From Ruminococcaceae bacterium UBA1734 (GTDB lineage: Bacteria; Bacillota; Clostridia; Oscillospirales; Acutalibacteraceae): a DNA stretch of 19,750 bases. Made by a program: the position numbers and the translations under genes. The stretch is from the NCBI GenBank assembly GCA_002315765.1, contig DCIE01000050.1:9402-29151 (forward strand), given 5' to 3'. Below are positions 1 to 8,732 of this stretch, one piece after another; position 1 is the stretch's first letter, and the number at the start of each line of letters is the position of its first letter. The notes under the pieces are model-generated. The model ran no database searches and was not told the DNA's origin. It saw only the letters and a program-made list of their open reading frames with translations.

Positions 1-821
1 GCCAATGCTTCCATCAGTGCATTTGGCATTCCCTCAAAATCAGATGAAATCAAATACAAATCCGCCGTTTCCAAAACTGATTTTACATCTTTTATATGAC
101 CGTGTAAAATGATGTCCTCTGCCAAGTCTTTTTCGTCTATCATTCTTTGAAGGTTTACCCGCATATTTCCCTCACCGTAAATGTGAAGCTTTATGTTTTG
201 ATTGCTTTTTTTAGCAATTTCAAAGGCGTTGATTGCCATCGGATAATTTTTTGCTTCATTCAATCTGCCGACCATTACGATATTTCCGAAAATCGGCTTT
301 CGCTCCACCCTCATAAAATCCGGATTCAGCGGATTCAAAATAACTCTTGATTTCGCTTGAAGCTTTTTCGGAAAAAACGCTTTGGCATCCTCGGTTTGAA
401 AAACACATCCGTCCACACGCGGAAACAGCATTTTCGCCAAAAGTGCACTCCCTTTTAATACAAATTCATTTTCGGGGTTGCTACGAACCGAAATAATCGT
501 CTTTGTATGAAGACCTACCGTTGCGATTGCCAATCTGAAATTCGGCTCTGCCATAAACGACAGACAAACATCCGGCTTGTTCTCTTTAATCCATGACCGT
601 AGAAATGAAATTCTTTTGATATTCTTTTTAATTCTTGAGGAATATTCGTTATGGTCAATATATACTCTTTTCACCGCTTCGCTGACGAGATATTCATTCT
701 CGGTTTTATACGAATTGATAATGGTCACATCATGTTCTTTTGAAAGATACGACGCTAAATTTGCTACAACACGTTCGGCACCGCCAAAGCATAACAAATT
801 GATATAAAACATAATTTTCAT
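1..821 (-). CDS. GT4 family glycosyltransferase, 3' end beyond window
   Basis: About 273 codons of a retaining GT-B glycosyltransferase are visible; the C-terminus lies beyond base 1. It would transfer a sugar from a nucleotide-sugar donor to the growing lipid-linked repeat unit at the cytoplasmic face of the membrane. The N-terminus has the GGAERVV motif (residues 13-19) typical of GT4 enzymes. A linker and second Rossmann domain follow (MVGRLNEAKN near 200), and the visible part ends in the donor-binding EGMPNALMEAL segment. GT4 enzymes are usually 350-400 residues, so roughly 90 are missing. The ATG (819-821) overlaps the stop of the upstream gene as ATGA, which fixes the start and indicates translational coupling. 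It is a distal gene of the polysaccharide operon. Donor and acceptor sugars cannot be deduced. Confidence 0.9.
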   Translation of the reverse strand, partial: MKIMFYINLLCFGGAERVVANLASYLSKEHDVTIINSYKTENEYLVSEAVKRVYIDHNEYSSRIKKNIKRISFLRSWIKENKPDVCLSFMAEPNFRLAIATVGLHTKTIISVRSNPENEFVLKGSALLAKMLFPRVDGCVFQTEDAKAFFPKKLQAKSRVILNPLNPDFMRVERKPIFGNIVMVGRLNEAKNYPMAINAFEIAKKSNQNIKLHIYGEGNMRVNLQRMIDEKDLAEDIILHGHIKDVKSVLETADLYLISSDFEGMPNALMEAL

Positions 822-1867
822 TTTTTACGTACTTCCTCGTATGCATGTTTGACAGCAGAATAATACTTCTTTTTATCGTTCCATTTCTTTGCGAATATCA
901 TCTGATTTTCAGAGAATTTTTTCAGTTTTTCTTCATCTACCAGCAAATCAATAATAACGCTTGCCAATTCTTCATTGTCGTCGGACAAAAAGCCGTTTTT
1001 GCCGTTTTCTATCAATTCCTTTAATCCATCAACCGGCGTTGAAACAATCGGTATACCCAGTGCCGCCGCTTCCAAAGCGCAAATCGGTGTTCCCTCCCAC
1101 AGAGAGGTCATAAGCATTACTTTGGAATCTTTTAATATCTTTGCCGGATTTTGCATATATCCCAAAAACGAAACGTTGGACATAATCCCTAACTGTTCGG
1201 CTTTTTTCTTTGCCTCTTTTTCCATTTCGCCCCTGCCGACAATCGCTATCTTTATATCCGGCTTTTTTTCGGTTAATAGTTTGCAAACATCCATCAGTCT
1301 AAGCGGATTTTTCGGCTCGGTAAGTCTGCCGAGAAAGATACAATCGTAATCATAAGAATTCGTATCCGTCTCCGCTTTTTCAATAAGCTTTTCCGTATCA
1401 ATGATATTATAAAGAACTTCACTTTTGTTCTTTAATAATTTATGAAAGGCGTATCCCTCAAAGGCAAAGGATGAAACCCAAAAAATATGCTTCGCCTTAA
1501 ATCCCACATACAAATATGCAATCGACTTAGGTGAAAGTCCACGGGAGTCAAAACTATTATTATGAATATGAGAAATCAGTTTTATATTTCCGCATACAAG
1601 TGAGGCAAGAAAGCTTGCATTCATATCATGTGCGTGAATAATATCCGGCTTAATATCCCGAATGGCTTTTTTGACAGATGACAGCGAAAATTCGCAGAGC
1701 GGATAAAACGGAATGTTTCTTTCTTCCAAAGCCAGTCTGATACTACCGTCATGACTGCAATAAACACACTCGGTATCGCTATCATTTTCAAACATGGAAA
1801 AAATCTGACACACCACATTTTCCGCCCCGGAAAAATGTCCGCTTTGCAAAAGATGCATGATTTTCAT
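818..1867 (-). CDS. GT4 family glycosyltransferase
   Basis: This 349-residue GT-B fold glycosyltransferase of family GT4 is full length. The SGAENVV motif is at residues 13-19. FLGRLTEPKNP (178-188) opens the C-terminal Rossmann domain, and the donor-binding EGTPICALEA motif is at 258-267, with its two glutamates spaced as in the EX7E motif. No membrane segment or signal peptide is apparent, as expected for a cytosolic, membrane-peripheral enzyme. The start is well supported: AAGGAGG stands seven bases before the ATG. It lies 24 bases after the preceding GT4 gene and overlaps the next one by four bases. It probably adds one sugar of the repeat unit; linkage and substrate are unknown. Confidence 0.93.
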   Translation of the reverse strand: MKIMHLLQSGHFSGAENVVCQIFSMFENDSDTECVYCSHDGSIRLALEERNIPFYPLCEFSLSSVKKAIRDIKPDIIHAHDMNASFLASLVCGNIKLISHIHNNSFDSRGLSPKSIAYLYVGFKAKHIFWVSSFAFEGYAFHKLLKNKSEVLYNIIDTEKLIEKAETDTNSYDYDCIFLGRLTEPKNPLRLMDVCKLLTEKKPDIKIAIVGRGEMEKEAKKKAEQLGIMSNVSFLGYMQNPAKILKDSKVMLMTSLWEGTPICALEAAALGIPIVSTPVDGLKELIENGKNGFLSDDNEELASVIIDLLVDEEKLKKFSENQMIFAKKWNDKKKYYSAVKHAYEEVRKK

Positions 1868-1891
1868 ACTCCGCCCTCCTTGTTTTCAAAT

Positions 1892-3052
1892 TCAGCTCAA
1901 AACCTCACGGTAAATCGTTTCCATTTCCCTTTTTACAACACTCTCATCGTATTCCTTGATTTTGTCGAGATTTGTCTGCGACATTTGTTGTCGCAAAGCT
2001 CTGTCTTTTGTAAGTTTTTCAATGGCTTCGGCAAAAGCATCCGCATTATCAGCCCCGCAAAGAAAACCGTTTACACCGTCTTCCACAAGGTCAACGTTTC
2101 CTCTGATTTTTGATACAACGCAGGGAAGTCCCGATGCCATTGCCTCCATCAAAGACCTGGGCAAGCCCTCCTGCAAGGTCGAAAACAGGAAAATATCGGA
2201 TGCCGCCAGCAGCTCTTTCATATCTGTTCTGAAGCCGAGAAAATGAATTTGACTCTCAACACCGAGCCTATTTGCCGTTTGCCGTAAGGCATCAAGCTCG
2301 GGCCCCTTACCGCAGATAAAATAATGAATATGGGGATTTTCACACCGTGCAATCGCTTCTATTGCGGTTTTGTAATTTTTCCTTGCAATCAAATCTCCGG
2401 CGGAAATCACGGCTATATCATCATCGCTTAAATTAAGCTCCGCCCTTTTTTCGTTTCTGCAAGCCGAAATATTTTCGTAGTCTTTCAGTTTTATTCCGAC
2501 ACCGTGCACAAAATATACCTTGCCGCCCCGTTTCAACCGGAATTTTTCAGCAGCTTCATAGTCCTCTTTATTCATGGTAATGAGTGCATCTGTGTAATGT
2601 GCCATAATGCGTTCCGCAAGCTTAAATACCGTGCAATTCAAAAGAGGGGCGCCTTTATAAAAGTGAAATCCGTGGGCGGTATAGATGACTTTTCTCACAC
2701 GGTTTTTCTTTCCGACCAATCTGCCGACAAGACCGCCGATGGGCGTATTGCAGTGAATACAATCGCAGTTTATTTGTTTTACAATGCGGTCGAGATTTTT
2801 GTATGCAATATAACAATCCTTGGCATCGGTGATACTTCTGTAAACATGACTGTCATAAAAATGAACAGGCAGATCGCTTTCGATATTCTCGGGATTTTTC
2901 CGGTTGATACCTACATATACCTCATATCCCTTTTCAAGTGCGGTTTCAACACAGGGCTTTGAGAAGCTTCCGTGGATAACAGGACTTCTGCTCTCCGCTT
3001 CTTCTTTTGTCGGTTTATTAAAATTCGTTACAAAAATATATCCTTTTTTCAT
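1892..3052 (-). CDS. GT4 family glycosyltransferase (EpsD-like)
   Basis: This 386-residue glycosyltransferase resembles the EpsD-like GT4 subgroup of exopolysaccharide clusters. The TAHGFHFYKG segment (residues 125-134) is characteristic of that subgroup. CGKGPELDAL (248-257) and the donor-binding EGLPRSLMEA (295-304) belong to the second Rossmann domain. An upstream in-frame ATG at 3160 would add 36 residues, but that extension overlaps the previous gene and has no family resemblance. The ATG at 3050-3052 has an AAGGGTG-like ribosome binding site and gives the expected MKKGYIFVTN first strand, so it is preferred. It sits in the run of four glycosyltransferases that ends the visible operon. 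Confidence 0.92.
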   Translation of the reverse strand: MKKGYIFVTNFNKPTKEEAESRSPVIHGSFSKPCVETALEKGYEVYVGINRKNPENIESDLPVHFYDSHVYRSITDAKDCYIAYKNLDRIVKQINCDCIHCNTPIGGLVGRLVGKKNRVRKVIYTAHGFHFYKGAPLLNCTVFKLAERIMAHYTDALITMNKEDYEAAEKFRLKRGGKVYFVHGVGIKLKDYENISACRNEKRAELNLSDDDIAVISAGDLIARKNYKTAIEAIARCENPHIHYFICGKGPELDALRQTANRLGVESQIHFLGFRTDMKELLAASDIFLFSTLQEGLPRSLMEAMASGLPCVVSKIRGNVDLVEDGVNGFLCGADNADAFAEAIEKLTKDRALRQQMSQTNLDKIKEYDESVVKREMETIYREVLS

Positions 3053-3080
3053 AAGCTCACCCTTAGTGAATCTCACTGTT

Positions 3081-4136
3081 TTAACGATTATATTTAATCT
3101 TTCGCAATACCGTGATACACAGTGTAGCGGCATCAAGCCACAAAGCATTTGTAAGGACAAACGCCGGAAGCTTTACATAGGAATCACCCATCTTAAAGGG
3201 CTGAAATGCTTTGTGCTTCATTAAATCACATCGGTGCTTTTTCAAAAACCGTTTGTTTTTGGCAACCGCCCCCTTGAATGCCTTATGATTTTCGCGAAAA
3301 GTCCTACCATGATATTGAATGTCCGAAACAACGGAACCGAGAAGCCAATAATATACTTCACTTATTTGCTCGGGAATTGAAAGCCCCAGCAAATCACACT
3401 CCGCAAGAAGCTTTTCCGTTATCCATTCATAACCCTCATGCATGGTTGCTTTGATGCTTGTCATAAGCGAACCGGAGCGATTACGGTGAAATAAAAGGGA
3501 TTCTCCACAAACGGCAAATATCGGACAATGCAGCGTGATTCTGTGATTGAATGCCAAATCACTGCCGATATTGCTACCCGGCAACTCAAATTTCACACCC
3601 GTTTCTTTTACAAACTGCGTTCTGTACATTTTATTCCAAACATCTGACAACAACATATCCATGAAGATACCGTAAAAATCGGAAGCCAACACTTCTTTGG
3701 TGACGCATAATTTTTTGTATGAATCAGGCGGCATATAGGTAATACGGTTATCGTTTGTTCCGTCAGTAAAACAACTGACACCGCAGACCGAAATATCCGC
3801 ATCGTTTTCTGTAACCGTTCGGTACAGCTTTTCCACAAAATCGAGCGAAACATAATCGTCTGCATCCAAAGTCACAAAATAGGCACCATGACAGTTTTCG
3901 ACTCCGAACTCTCGTGTTGCCGCCAACCCGACATTTTCTCTGTGAAACACCCTTACTCTGTCATCTCTACGGTATTCATCGCAGATTGTCCCTGAATTAT
4001 CCGTAGAGCCGTCATTTATAAGCAATATTTCAAGATTACCGTATGTTTGATTTATTATGCTGTCAAGCGTTTCTCTGACATATTTTTCGCAGTTATAGAC
4101 CGGGACGATGACTGAGATTAAATCATTTTCAAACAT
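3081..4136 (-). CDS. GT2 family glycosyltransferase
   Basis: This 351-residue inverting GT-A glycosyltransferase of family GT2 starts with the classical strand SVIVPVYN. It has NDGSTDNSG (residues 41-49) in the nucleotide-binding region and the metal-binding DADD (91-94, the DXD motif). WNKMYRT further on is common in bacterial capsule GT2 enzymes. The C-terminal 120 residues are a variable region without obvious membrane helices. The start has AAGGTAGA upstream and follows the ATP-grasp gene by 13 bases. It would add a sugar of the repeat unit in the cytosol; the donor is unknown. Confidence 0.93.
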   Translation of the reverse strand: MFENDLISVIVPVYNCEKYVRETLDSIINQTYGNLEILLINDGSTDNSGTICDEYRRDDRVRVFHRENVGLAATREFGVENCHGAYFVTLDADDYVSLDFVEKLYRTVTENDADISVCGVSCFTDGTNDNRITYMPPDSYKKLCVTKEVLASDFYGIFMDMLLSDVWNKMYRTQFVKETGVKFELPGSNIGSDLAFNHRITLHCPIFAVCGESLLFHRNRSGSLMTSIKATMHEGYEWITEKLLAECDLLGLSIPEQISEVYYWLLGSVVSDIQYHGRTFRENHKAFKGAVAKNKRFLKKHRCDLMKHKAFQPFKMGDSYVKLPAFVLTNALWLDAATLCITVLRKIKYNR

Positions 4137-4149
4137 CTTATCATCTACC

Positions 4150-5250
4150 TTAATGATTCCGTTTTTTTATCATATCTCTTGATATTTTCGCAAAATAATC
4201 GGAGTGTTCACCAAAAAGCGGGCCGTTCGTTAACTGAGTAAAGTATATTTCTATTCCTCTCATATTCCACTCAAAAAAAACAGGCTTGTTATTGTCGTTG
4301 ATTGTAATATCCCAACCGACAAATCCCGTCATGGGCATACTCATATGTGCCTCAAGCACAAGCTTTGTGACCTCTTTGTATGAGGGTATCTGTAAGCCTC
4401 CGAAGGAAAAACCGTTTGGAAGTGTCTGTATGCATCTTGCATCTCTGAAATATCCGTTATCCGATAGCTTCCCCTCGTCATCAATTTTGATTATGATAAC
4501 TCCGATTTCAGAACCTTCATCATCATTCACAGCAATATTATTTTTTGTATTACACAGAATATGACTTGTCAGAAGCTTAGGTTTTCCGTTTACCATTGCG
4601 GTAATAATCCTTATGCTACTGACACTGTGGGCGCTCAGATTTTTCAGCTCATCGCACGGAACGATAAGTGCTTGAACAAGGTAGTTTTTGTCATATTCGA
4701 AAAAAATCTTATTTACATCATTCTCATCGGAAATCAGTCTGATGTTCTTTCCCTCGCCGGATACTAATGTCGGCTTTACGATAAGAGGTAGGTTTTTGAC
4801 AATGATACTTTTTGCCTCCTCTTTACTGATTAGATGATAATCGGAGTCGAGAAAAAATCCGTTAATATTCCTGACAAAGGTTTTTGGGAAGGGCAAAATC
4901 GGCTGATGCCGTTCAAAATAGTTTTTGTCATCCCATGCCGTCAGTAATTGAGAGTTTGCAAGACCGGGATCTAAGTACAGTCTGTATATCTTTTCGGGAA
5001 CATAACGAACATCAAATGTTCCTTTGACATTCAGCATAATTTCATGAGTCATAAAATCACTTTTGACCGGCTTTTTGATTCCCCAGTATTCACAAATTTC
5101 TTTTTTCTGTGCCGAGGTCAGCTTCACCCAACTATCAAAATTGGCTTTGGCGTCGTTTAACCGATGAATAGACTGCTCCCTCGAAAACTTCTTTCTGTAA
5201 GTATCCCGTACAAATCTATCAAATTTGTTATACAAAGCAGAATAACTCAT
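4150..5250 (-). CDS. Sugar-transfer-associated ATP-grasp protein (second of tandem pair)
   Basis: This 366-residue protein belongs to the ATP-grasp group found with sugar transferases in polysaccharide clusters (Pfam ATPgrasp_ST). An N-terminal helical region is followed by the nucleotide-binding loop VKPTLVSGEGKNI (residues 158-170), the hinge QAL near 193, SVSSIRI (209-215), GWDIT (312-316) and the metal-binding FFEWN (325-329, with Glu327 and Asn329). The key ATP and Mg residues appear intact. ATP-grasp enzymes activate a carboxylate as an acyl phosphate and join it to an amine or thiol. The natural reaction of this subgroup is not established. An amide or amino-acid decoration of the glycan is an inference from context. 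Its ATG overlaps the stop of its paralogue as ATGA, so the two are probably made in similar amounts. Confidence 0.85.
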   Translation of the reverse strand: MSYSALYNKFDRFVRDTYRKKFSREQSIHRLNDAKANFDSWVKLTSAQKKEICEYWGIKKPVKSDFMTHEIMLNVKGTFDVRYVPEKIYRLYLDPGLANSQLLTAWDDKNYFERHQPILPFPKTFVRNINGFFLDSDYHLISKEEAKSIIVKNLPLIVKPTLVSGEGKNIRLISDENDVNKIFFEYDKNYLVQALIVPCDELKNLSAHSVSSIRIITAMVNGKPKLLTSHILCNTKNNIAVNDDEGSEIGVIIIKIDDEGKLSDNGYFRDARCIQTLPNGFSFGGLQIPSYKEVTKLVLEAHMSMPMTGFVGWDITINDNNKPVFFEWNMRGIEIYFTQLTNGPLFGEHSDYFAKISRDMIKKRNH

Positions 5251-6344
5251 TTTTTATTCCTCCCGAAAACCTCATCAAGCACTCTTTCTGTCAAATCTCC
5301 GTAAAACGGACCACTCTGGCACTGATGCGGTCCTATGGCACCTTTTCGCATATTCGCTTCAATTAAAATGATTTCTCCGTTTTCGTCAACCGACATATCC
5401 CAGCCCACCAACCTGAAATTACCAACATAGCGGGCCGCTTCTCTTGTTGCATCCAACAACTGCTCGAAGTGCGGAATTTTGATTTCACTTAACGGCATTC
5501 CCTGTGGATGTCTATCCGTTGTTTTTCCGGAGTGCATATCAAAATAGGCACAATCCATTAACTCTCCGTTTTCCCTTATGCCAGCCGCAATACCTGAATT
5601 GGCACTTACATTATCAATACGACTTTCGTTTGCTCCCATTTTAAGGGAAGATGAGAGAATATGTACCCCGTCCTCCAACATCAGCGTATATACCCTGACG
5701 GTATTCAAAGACTGTGGGTGCATTTTGGATAGCTCGTAATGCTGTTTCACCAAATCCTGAATAATTATATTTGTTTCGCTTTTGTCATTCAAAAGGCACT
5801 CGAGCTGCTTTGAATCGTTGACGGTATGATAAATATGTATATTTCTTCCGCTGCCGCTTTCTTGAGTCGGTTTTACAATTACTTCCGTTCTGAGTGCCAA
5901 CAGTTCTTTTGCTTTTGCAATATCTATTTGACAATACTCTGCATCAAACAAAAGACCACCGATTTTTCTGATGACCGTTGTCGGCTGTTTGATACCGGAA
6001 AACAGCAAGGAATAGTAATTCTTGTCGTTAAATCCGTATCCTAATTTTCTGTTGCAGAAATGTTGGTCTATTTTTGTGTACTGTAAATCATTGGGAATAT
6101 AGCGAGGGTCAAACTTCCCTGTAATATGTGTATAATATCTAACCCAATCCGTATCCACTTTGAGGTAAGGCTTCCAATAATCTCTTACGATTCTTTTTTG
6201 CTCAGCTGTCAAATCCGGCATAGATTTAACGGCTTTTTTCAGTGTTTTTCTTACCTGGAAGGTCATAATTGTATTTGCCGCTGCTGTTTCCGTGCCATCA
6301 AATATTTTATTATAAAGCGCCTTTGCTTTTTTACTGACTGCCAT
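5247..6344 (-). CDS. Sugar-transfer-associated ATP-grasp protein (first of tandem pair)
   Basis: This 365-residue protein is a paralogue of the next gene, with the same layout. A helical N-terminus includes the shared GKFDPRYIP region. It is followed by VKPTQESGSGRNI (residues 157-169, ATP loop), QDLVKQH (196-202), SLNTVRV (212-218), GWDMSVD (314-320) and LIEANMR (327-333, Glu329 and Asn331 as probable Mg ligands). The catalytic residues look complete, so it is not a degenerate copy. The start has AAGGAG at good spacing and follows the sugar transferase by five bases. ATPgrasp_ST is associated with surface polysaccharide synthesis by genome context. The exact acyl donor and acceptor are unknown; I infer a role in attaching an amide-linked group to the sugar or lipid-linked glycan. 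Confidence 0.85.
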   Translation of the reverse strand: MAVSKKAKALYNKIFDGTETAAANTIMTFQVRKTLKKAVKSMPDLTAEQKRIVRDYWKPYLKVDTDWVRYYTHITGKFDPRYIPNDLQYTKIDQHFCNRKLGYGFNDKNYYSLLFSGIKQPTTVIRKIGGLLFDAEYCQIDIAKAKELLALRTEVIVKPTQESGSGRNIHIYHTVNDSKQLECLLNDKSETNIIIQDLVKQHYELSKMHPQSLNTVRVYTLMLEDGVHILSSSLKMGANESRIDNVSANSGIAAGIRENGELMDCAYFDMHSGKTTDRHPQGMPLSEIKIPHFEQLLDATREAARYVGNFRLVGWDMSVDENGEIILIEANMRKGAIGPHQCQSGPFYGDLTERVLDEVFGRNKK

Positions 6345-6349
6345 TTGTT

Positions 6350-7054
6350 TCAGCTCCTTAATGACATATCGGGAACCGTTTCTTTATCGCTTTCGTTTGT
6401 GTTGGTATAAACATTTTCGTGGCAAAACACGGTTCTGATTGTCTTTAATATTATTTTTATATCCAAAAGAAATGTCACACTATGCGCATACCCTGCATCC
6501 AGCAAGCGTTTATCCCTTACCCCAAGACTGTTTCTGAAATATGCCTGCGTGTATCCGGTAAGACCTGGGCGGACGAGCATCTTGTCCTTCTCGTCTTCTT
6601 CATATGTATCCTTTGCTTCAACATCGCCCGGTCGGGGCCCGACAATGCTCATATGCCCGGCGATGATATTGAACACCTGTGGTATTTCATCAAGACTTGT
6701 TTCACGAAGAAAACGCCCGATTTTTGTAACCCGTGAATCGGTTTTTGAATTATAGGTGCTTCCATCTGCATTGGTAAGATATGGGGCATTTACCTGCATA
6801 GAGCGATATTTTATCATACCGAAAATTTTTCCGTTTTTCCCTAATCGGTAGGATACGTAGAAAACAGGGCCATTGTCACTAAGCTTAATCGCAATCGCCA
6901 CGGGAATGGTTATAAGTAGCACAAAAGGTAATGCGATAACCGAGAGAATAATATCAATGGCTCTTTTTATCACGCACTGATAGAAGCCTTTATATTTCTT
7001 TCTGTGCTTTGTTCTTTCGTATGCCGCCTTTGGACTAAACTGTTCCACATTCAT
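6350..7054 (-). CDS. Undecaprenyl-phosphate sugar-1-phosphate transferase (WcaJ/PglC-type)
   Basis: This is the initiating enzyme of repeat-unit assembly. It transfers a sugar-1-phosphate from a UDP-sugar to undecaprenyl phosphate in the membrane. At 234 residues it is the short monotopic form, without the extra N-terminal helices of long WbaP/WcaJ proteins. It has the KRAIDIILS entry into one hydrophobic segment (about 31-57), DSRVTKIGRFLR (106-117), the catalytic Asp-Glu pair in LDEIPQ (Asp122, Glu123), VGPRPG (138-143) and PGLTG (163-167). The ATG overlaps the upstream ATP-grasp gene by four bases (ATGA). Together with the DegT aminotransferase and acetyltransferase upstream, it suggests that an N-acylated amino sugar is the first sugar, as in pgl systems; this is inference. 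Confidence 0.94.
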   Translation of the reverse strand: MNVEQFSPKAAYERTKHRKKYKGFYQCVIKRAIDIILSVIALPFVLLITIPVAIAIKLSDNGPVFYVSYRLGKNGKIFGMIKYRSMQVNAPYLTNADGSTYNSKTDSRVTKIGRFLRETSLDEIPQVFNIIAGHMSIVGPRPGDVEAKDTYEEDEKDKMLVRPGLTGYTQAYFRNSLGVRDKRLLDAGYAHSVTFLLDIKIILKTIRTVFCHENVYTNTNESDKETVPDMSLRS

Positions 7055-8250
7055 TTCTCCGTACTTTTGAAAATTGTTTGTTTATAAAATCTAAGAGTTC
7101 TTTCTGCTTTCAAAACCGCTTCTTCGTAGGTATCTGCTTTTGCAACAATATAACCGCAGCCGTCAAGATTTGTGTGGTATTCATTGACCTTCATGCCAAC
7201 TGCCAAATGATGATAGATTTCAACTCCGAATGCTGTTTCCGTTTCTTTGGTATCGGGAATATTCTCAACAATTCCCTCGTCAAATGCCATAATTTTAGTG
7301 GCAACGGCACAGCTTTTATTTGGCTTCAAATCCACTTTATCGCCGACTGCAATCTGTATCATTGCCTTCATATAGTCTATTCCCGTGCCGTATGCGATAA
7401 TGCAGGGGCCAATCATATTTCCGCCCATGCGCGCACCCACATCCACAATATGTACCTTTCCGTCCTCGGAAATCAGCAAATCCATATTGACGGAGCCGTG
7501 GTCTATACCGAGGACTTTAATGGCATCAGCCACACATTTTTTTGCCTTTTTTTGGGTGTCCGGGCTTAAATCATTCGGCAGAGAATGTCCTAATTCAGCA
7601 TAGTAGGGTGGCTCTGTCATCCACTTTTTCATGATACCGAGAACATATACCTCGCCGTTTATCACAAGGCTTTCGGCACCGTATTCTTTTCCTTCAATAA
7701 AGGATTCTATCACTAAACAATCTGACGATGAGCATTTCCTTGCGTATTCGCAGGCACCTATAAGCTCCTCAGCCTTATTTACCCTCCGTATTCCGCGGCT
7801 TCCCGAACCGTCCCGGGGCTTCACGATAGTGGGATATTTGATTTTCTGCGACAGTTCTTCAACATCCGTATTCTCACTTATTTCAAGCACCTGTCGAACA
7901 TCCTCAACATTATGCGCAAGCAGACGCTCTGTAACTTGATATTTATTTTTAATCAGCTTGGCGGTTTCGTAGGAAATGCCGGGCAAACCGAGTTCCTTTG
8001 CAATATAGGCAGTTGTCAGCACACCGTATTCCGTAGCGGCAGTCAGTACGCCGTCAATCCGATTTTCTTTTGCATAGGCAAGGCAGGCTTGTTCATCTAC
8101 AATATTGATGACGGCATAACGGTCGGCATACCGAAAACCTAACGCATTCGGATTTGCATCAACCGCATACACTTCATACCCTATTTCTTTTGCCTTTTGA
8201 ATAACAAAAGATTGCAGAAAACCCGCTCCGACAATCAAAATCTTTTTCAT
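7051..8250 (-). CDS. ATP-grasp ligase, carbamoyl-phosphate-synthase-like
   Basis: This 399-residue ATP-grasp protein has a Rossmann-like N-terminal domain (KKILIVGAGF, residues 2-11). It is followed by the ATP loop TIVKPRDGSGSRGI (141-154), ESFIEGKEYGAE (182-193), the acidic NMD (255-257) and the metal/ATP site DVGARMGGN (270-278). This resembles the CarB/PurK-like stand-alone ligases that join a carboxylate to an amine, as in L-amino acid ligases. The substrate is not visible. Its position between a sugar aminotransferase/acetyltransferase pair and the initiating sugar transferase suggests amide formation on an amino sugar. Start choice: a GTG at 8251-8253 gives one extra residue. The ATG at 8248-8250 forms TGATG with the upstream stop and has AGGAG nine bases away, so I prefer it; the GTG remains possible. 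Confidence 0.88.
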   Translation of the reverse strand: MKKILIVGAGFLQSFVIQKAKEIGYEVYAVDANPNALGFRYADRYAVINIVDEQACLAYAKENRIDGVLTAATEYGVLTTAYIAKELGLPGISYETAKLIKNKYQVTERLLAHNVEDVRQVLEISENTDVEELSQKIKYPTIVKPRDGSGSRGIRRVNKAEELIGACEYARKCSSSDCLVIESFIEGKEYGAESLVINGEVYVLGIMKKWMTEPPYYAELGHSLPNDLSPDTQKKAKKCVADAIKVLGIDHGSVNMDLLISEDGKVHIVDVGARMGGNMIGPCIIAYGTGIDYMKAMIQIAVGDKVDLKPNKSCAVATKIMAFDEGIVENIPDTKETETAFGVEIYHHLAVGMKVNEYHTNLDGCGYIVAKADTYEEAVLKAERTLRFYKQTIFKSTEK

Positions 8251-8732
8251 CACTTCAAACTCCTACCCATAACGAATTCGGTGTACTTTAATGTCTCTTT
8301 CTTTCCCGAAATCTCGAATTTCATATGTTTATAAAACTCCACCGCGTGTTTGCTTTTTTCGTAGACCTCGCAATTCAGAGACGAACAGTTATTTTTAAGT
8401 GCTATATTCTCAATTTCAGATAAACAGAATGCTCCGAGCCCGTGTCCCTGTTTATCCGGCTTTGTTGCCAATTTTTGAAAACACAACCTTTCTCCGATTA
8501 CTCTTGTTTGAAAAGTTGCAACCGCAGTATTTCCTTCATACACTAAATACACTTGATTTTTCAAAAAGCAATAAATGACAATGAGCATATTTTTTATATG
8601 TGAATTATCCCAATGATGCAGGTCTTCTTTTTCCGCCATACTTTTTCCGCATTCGTACAGGATACATTCCACTTGAAATAAACGGCGAAATGATAACAGG
8701 GATATTCTTACTGCGGAATACTTATCATCCAT
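8250..8732 (-). CDS. GNAT family N-acetyltransferase
   Basis: This 160-residue protein is of GNAT length. The acetyl-CoA pyrophosphate-binding motif QGHGLG is at residues 95-100, preceded by the strand LCFQKLATKP. It is followed by the helix LSEIENIALKNN and a C-terminal half with EVYEKSKHAVEFYKHMKFE, the usual beta5-alpha4 pattern ending in a Tyr-Lys. It overlaps the aminotransferase stop by one base (TAATG) and is coupled to the ATP-grasp gene after it. The likely role is to acetylate the amine made by the aminotransferase on a nucleotide sugar. It is not the beta-helix PglD type, so the parallel is functional rather than by family. Another small-amine substrate cannot be excluded. Confidence 0.87.
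   Translation of the reverse strand: MDDKYSAVRISLLSFRRLFQVECILYECGKSMAEKEDLHHWDNSHIKNMLIVIYCFLKNQVYLVYEGNTAVATFQTRVIGERLCFQKLATKPDKQGHGLGAFCLSEIENIALKNNCSSLNCEVYEKSKHAVEFYKHMKFEISGKKETLKYTEFVMGRSLK

Noticed and set aside
3053..3160. 36-residue N-terminal extension of the EpsD-like glycosyltransferase
   Set aside because: The extension overlaps the end of the GT2 gene and lacks similarity to the family. The internal ATG has a ribosome binding site and the expected first strand.
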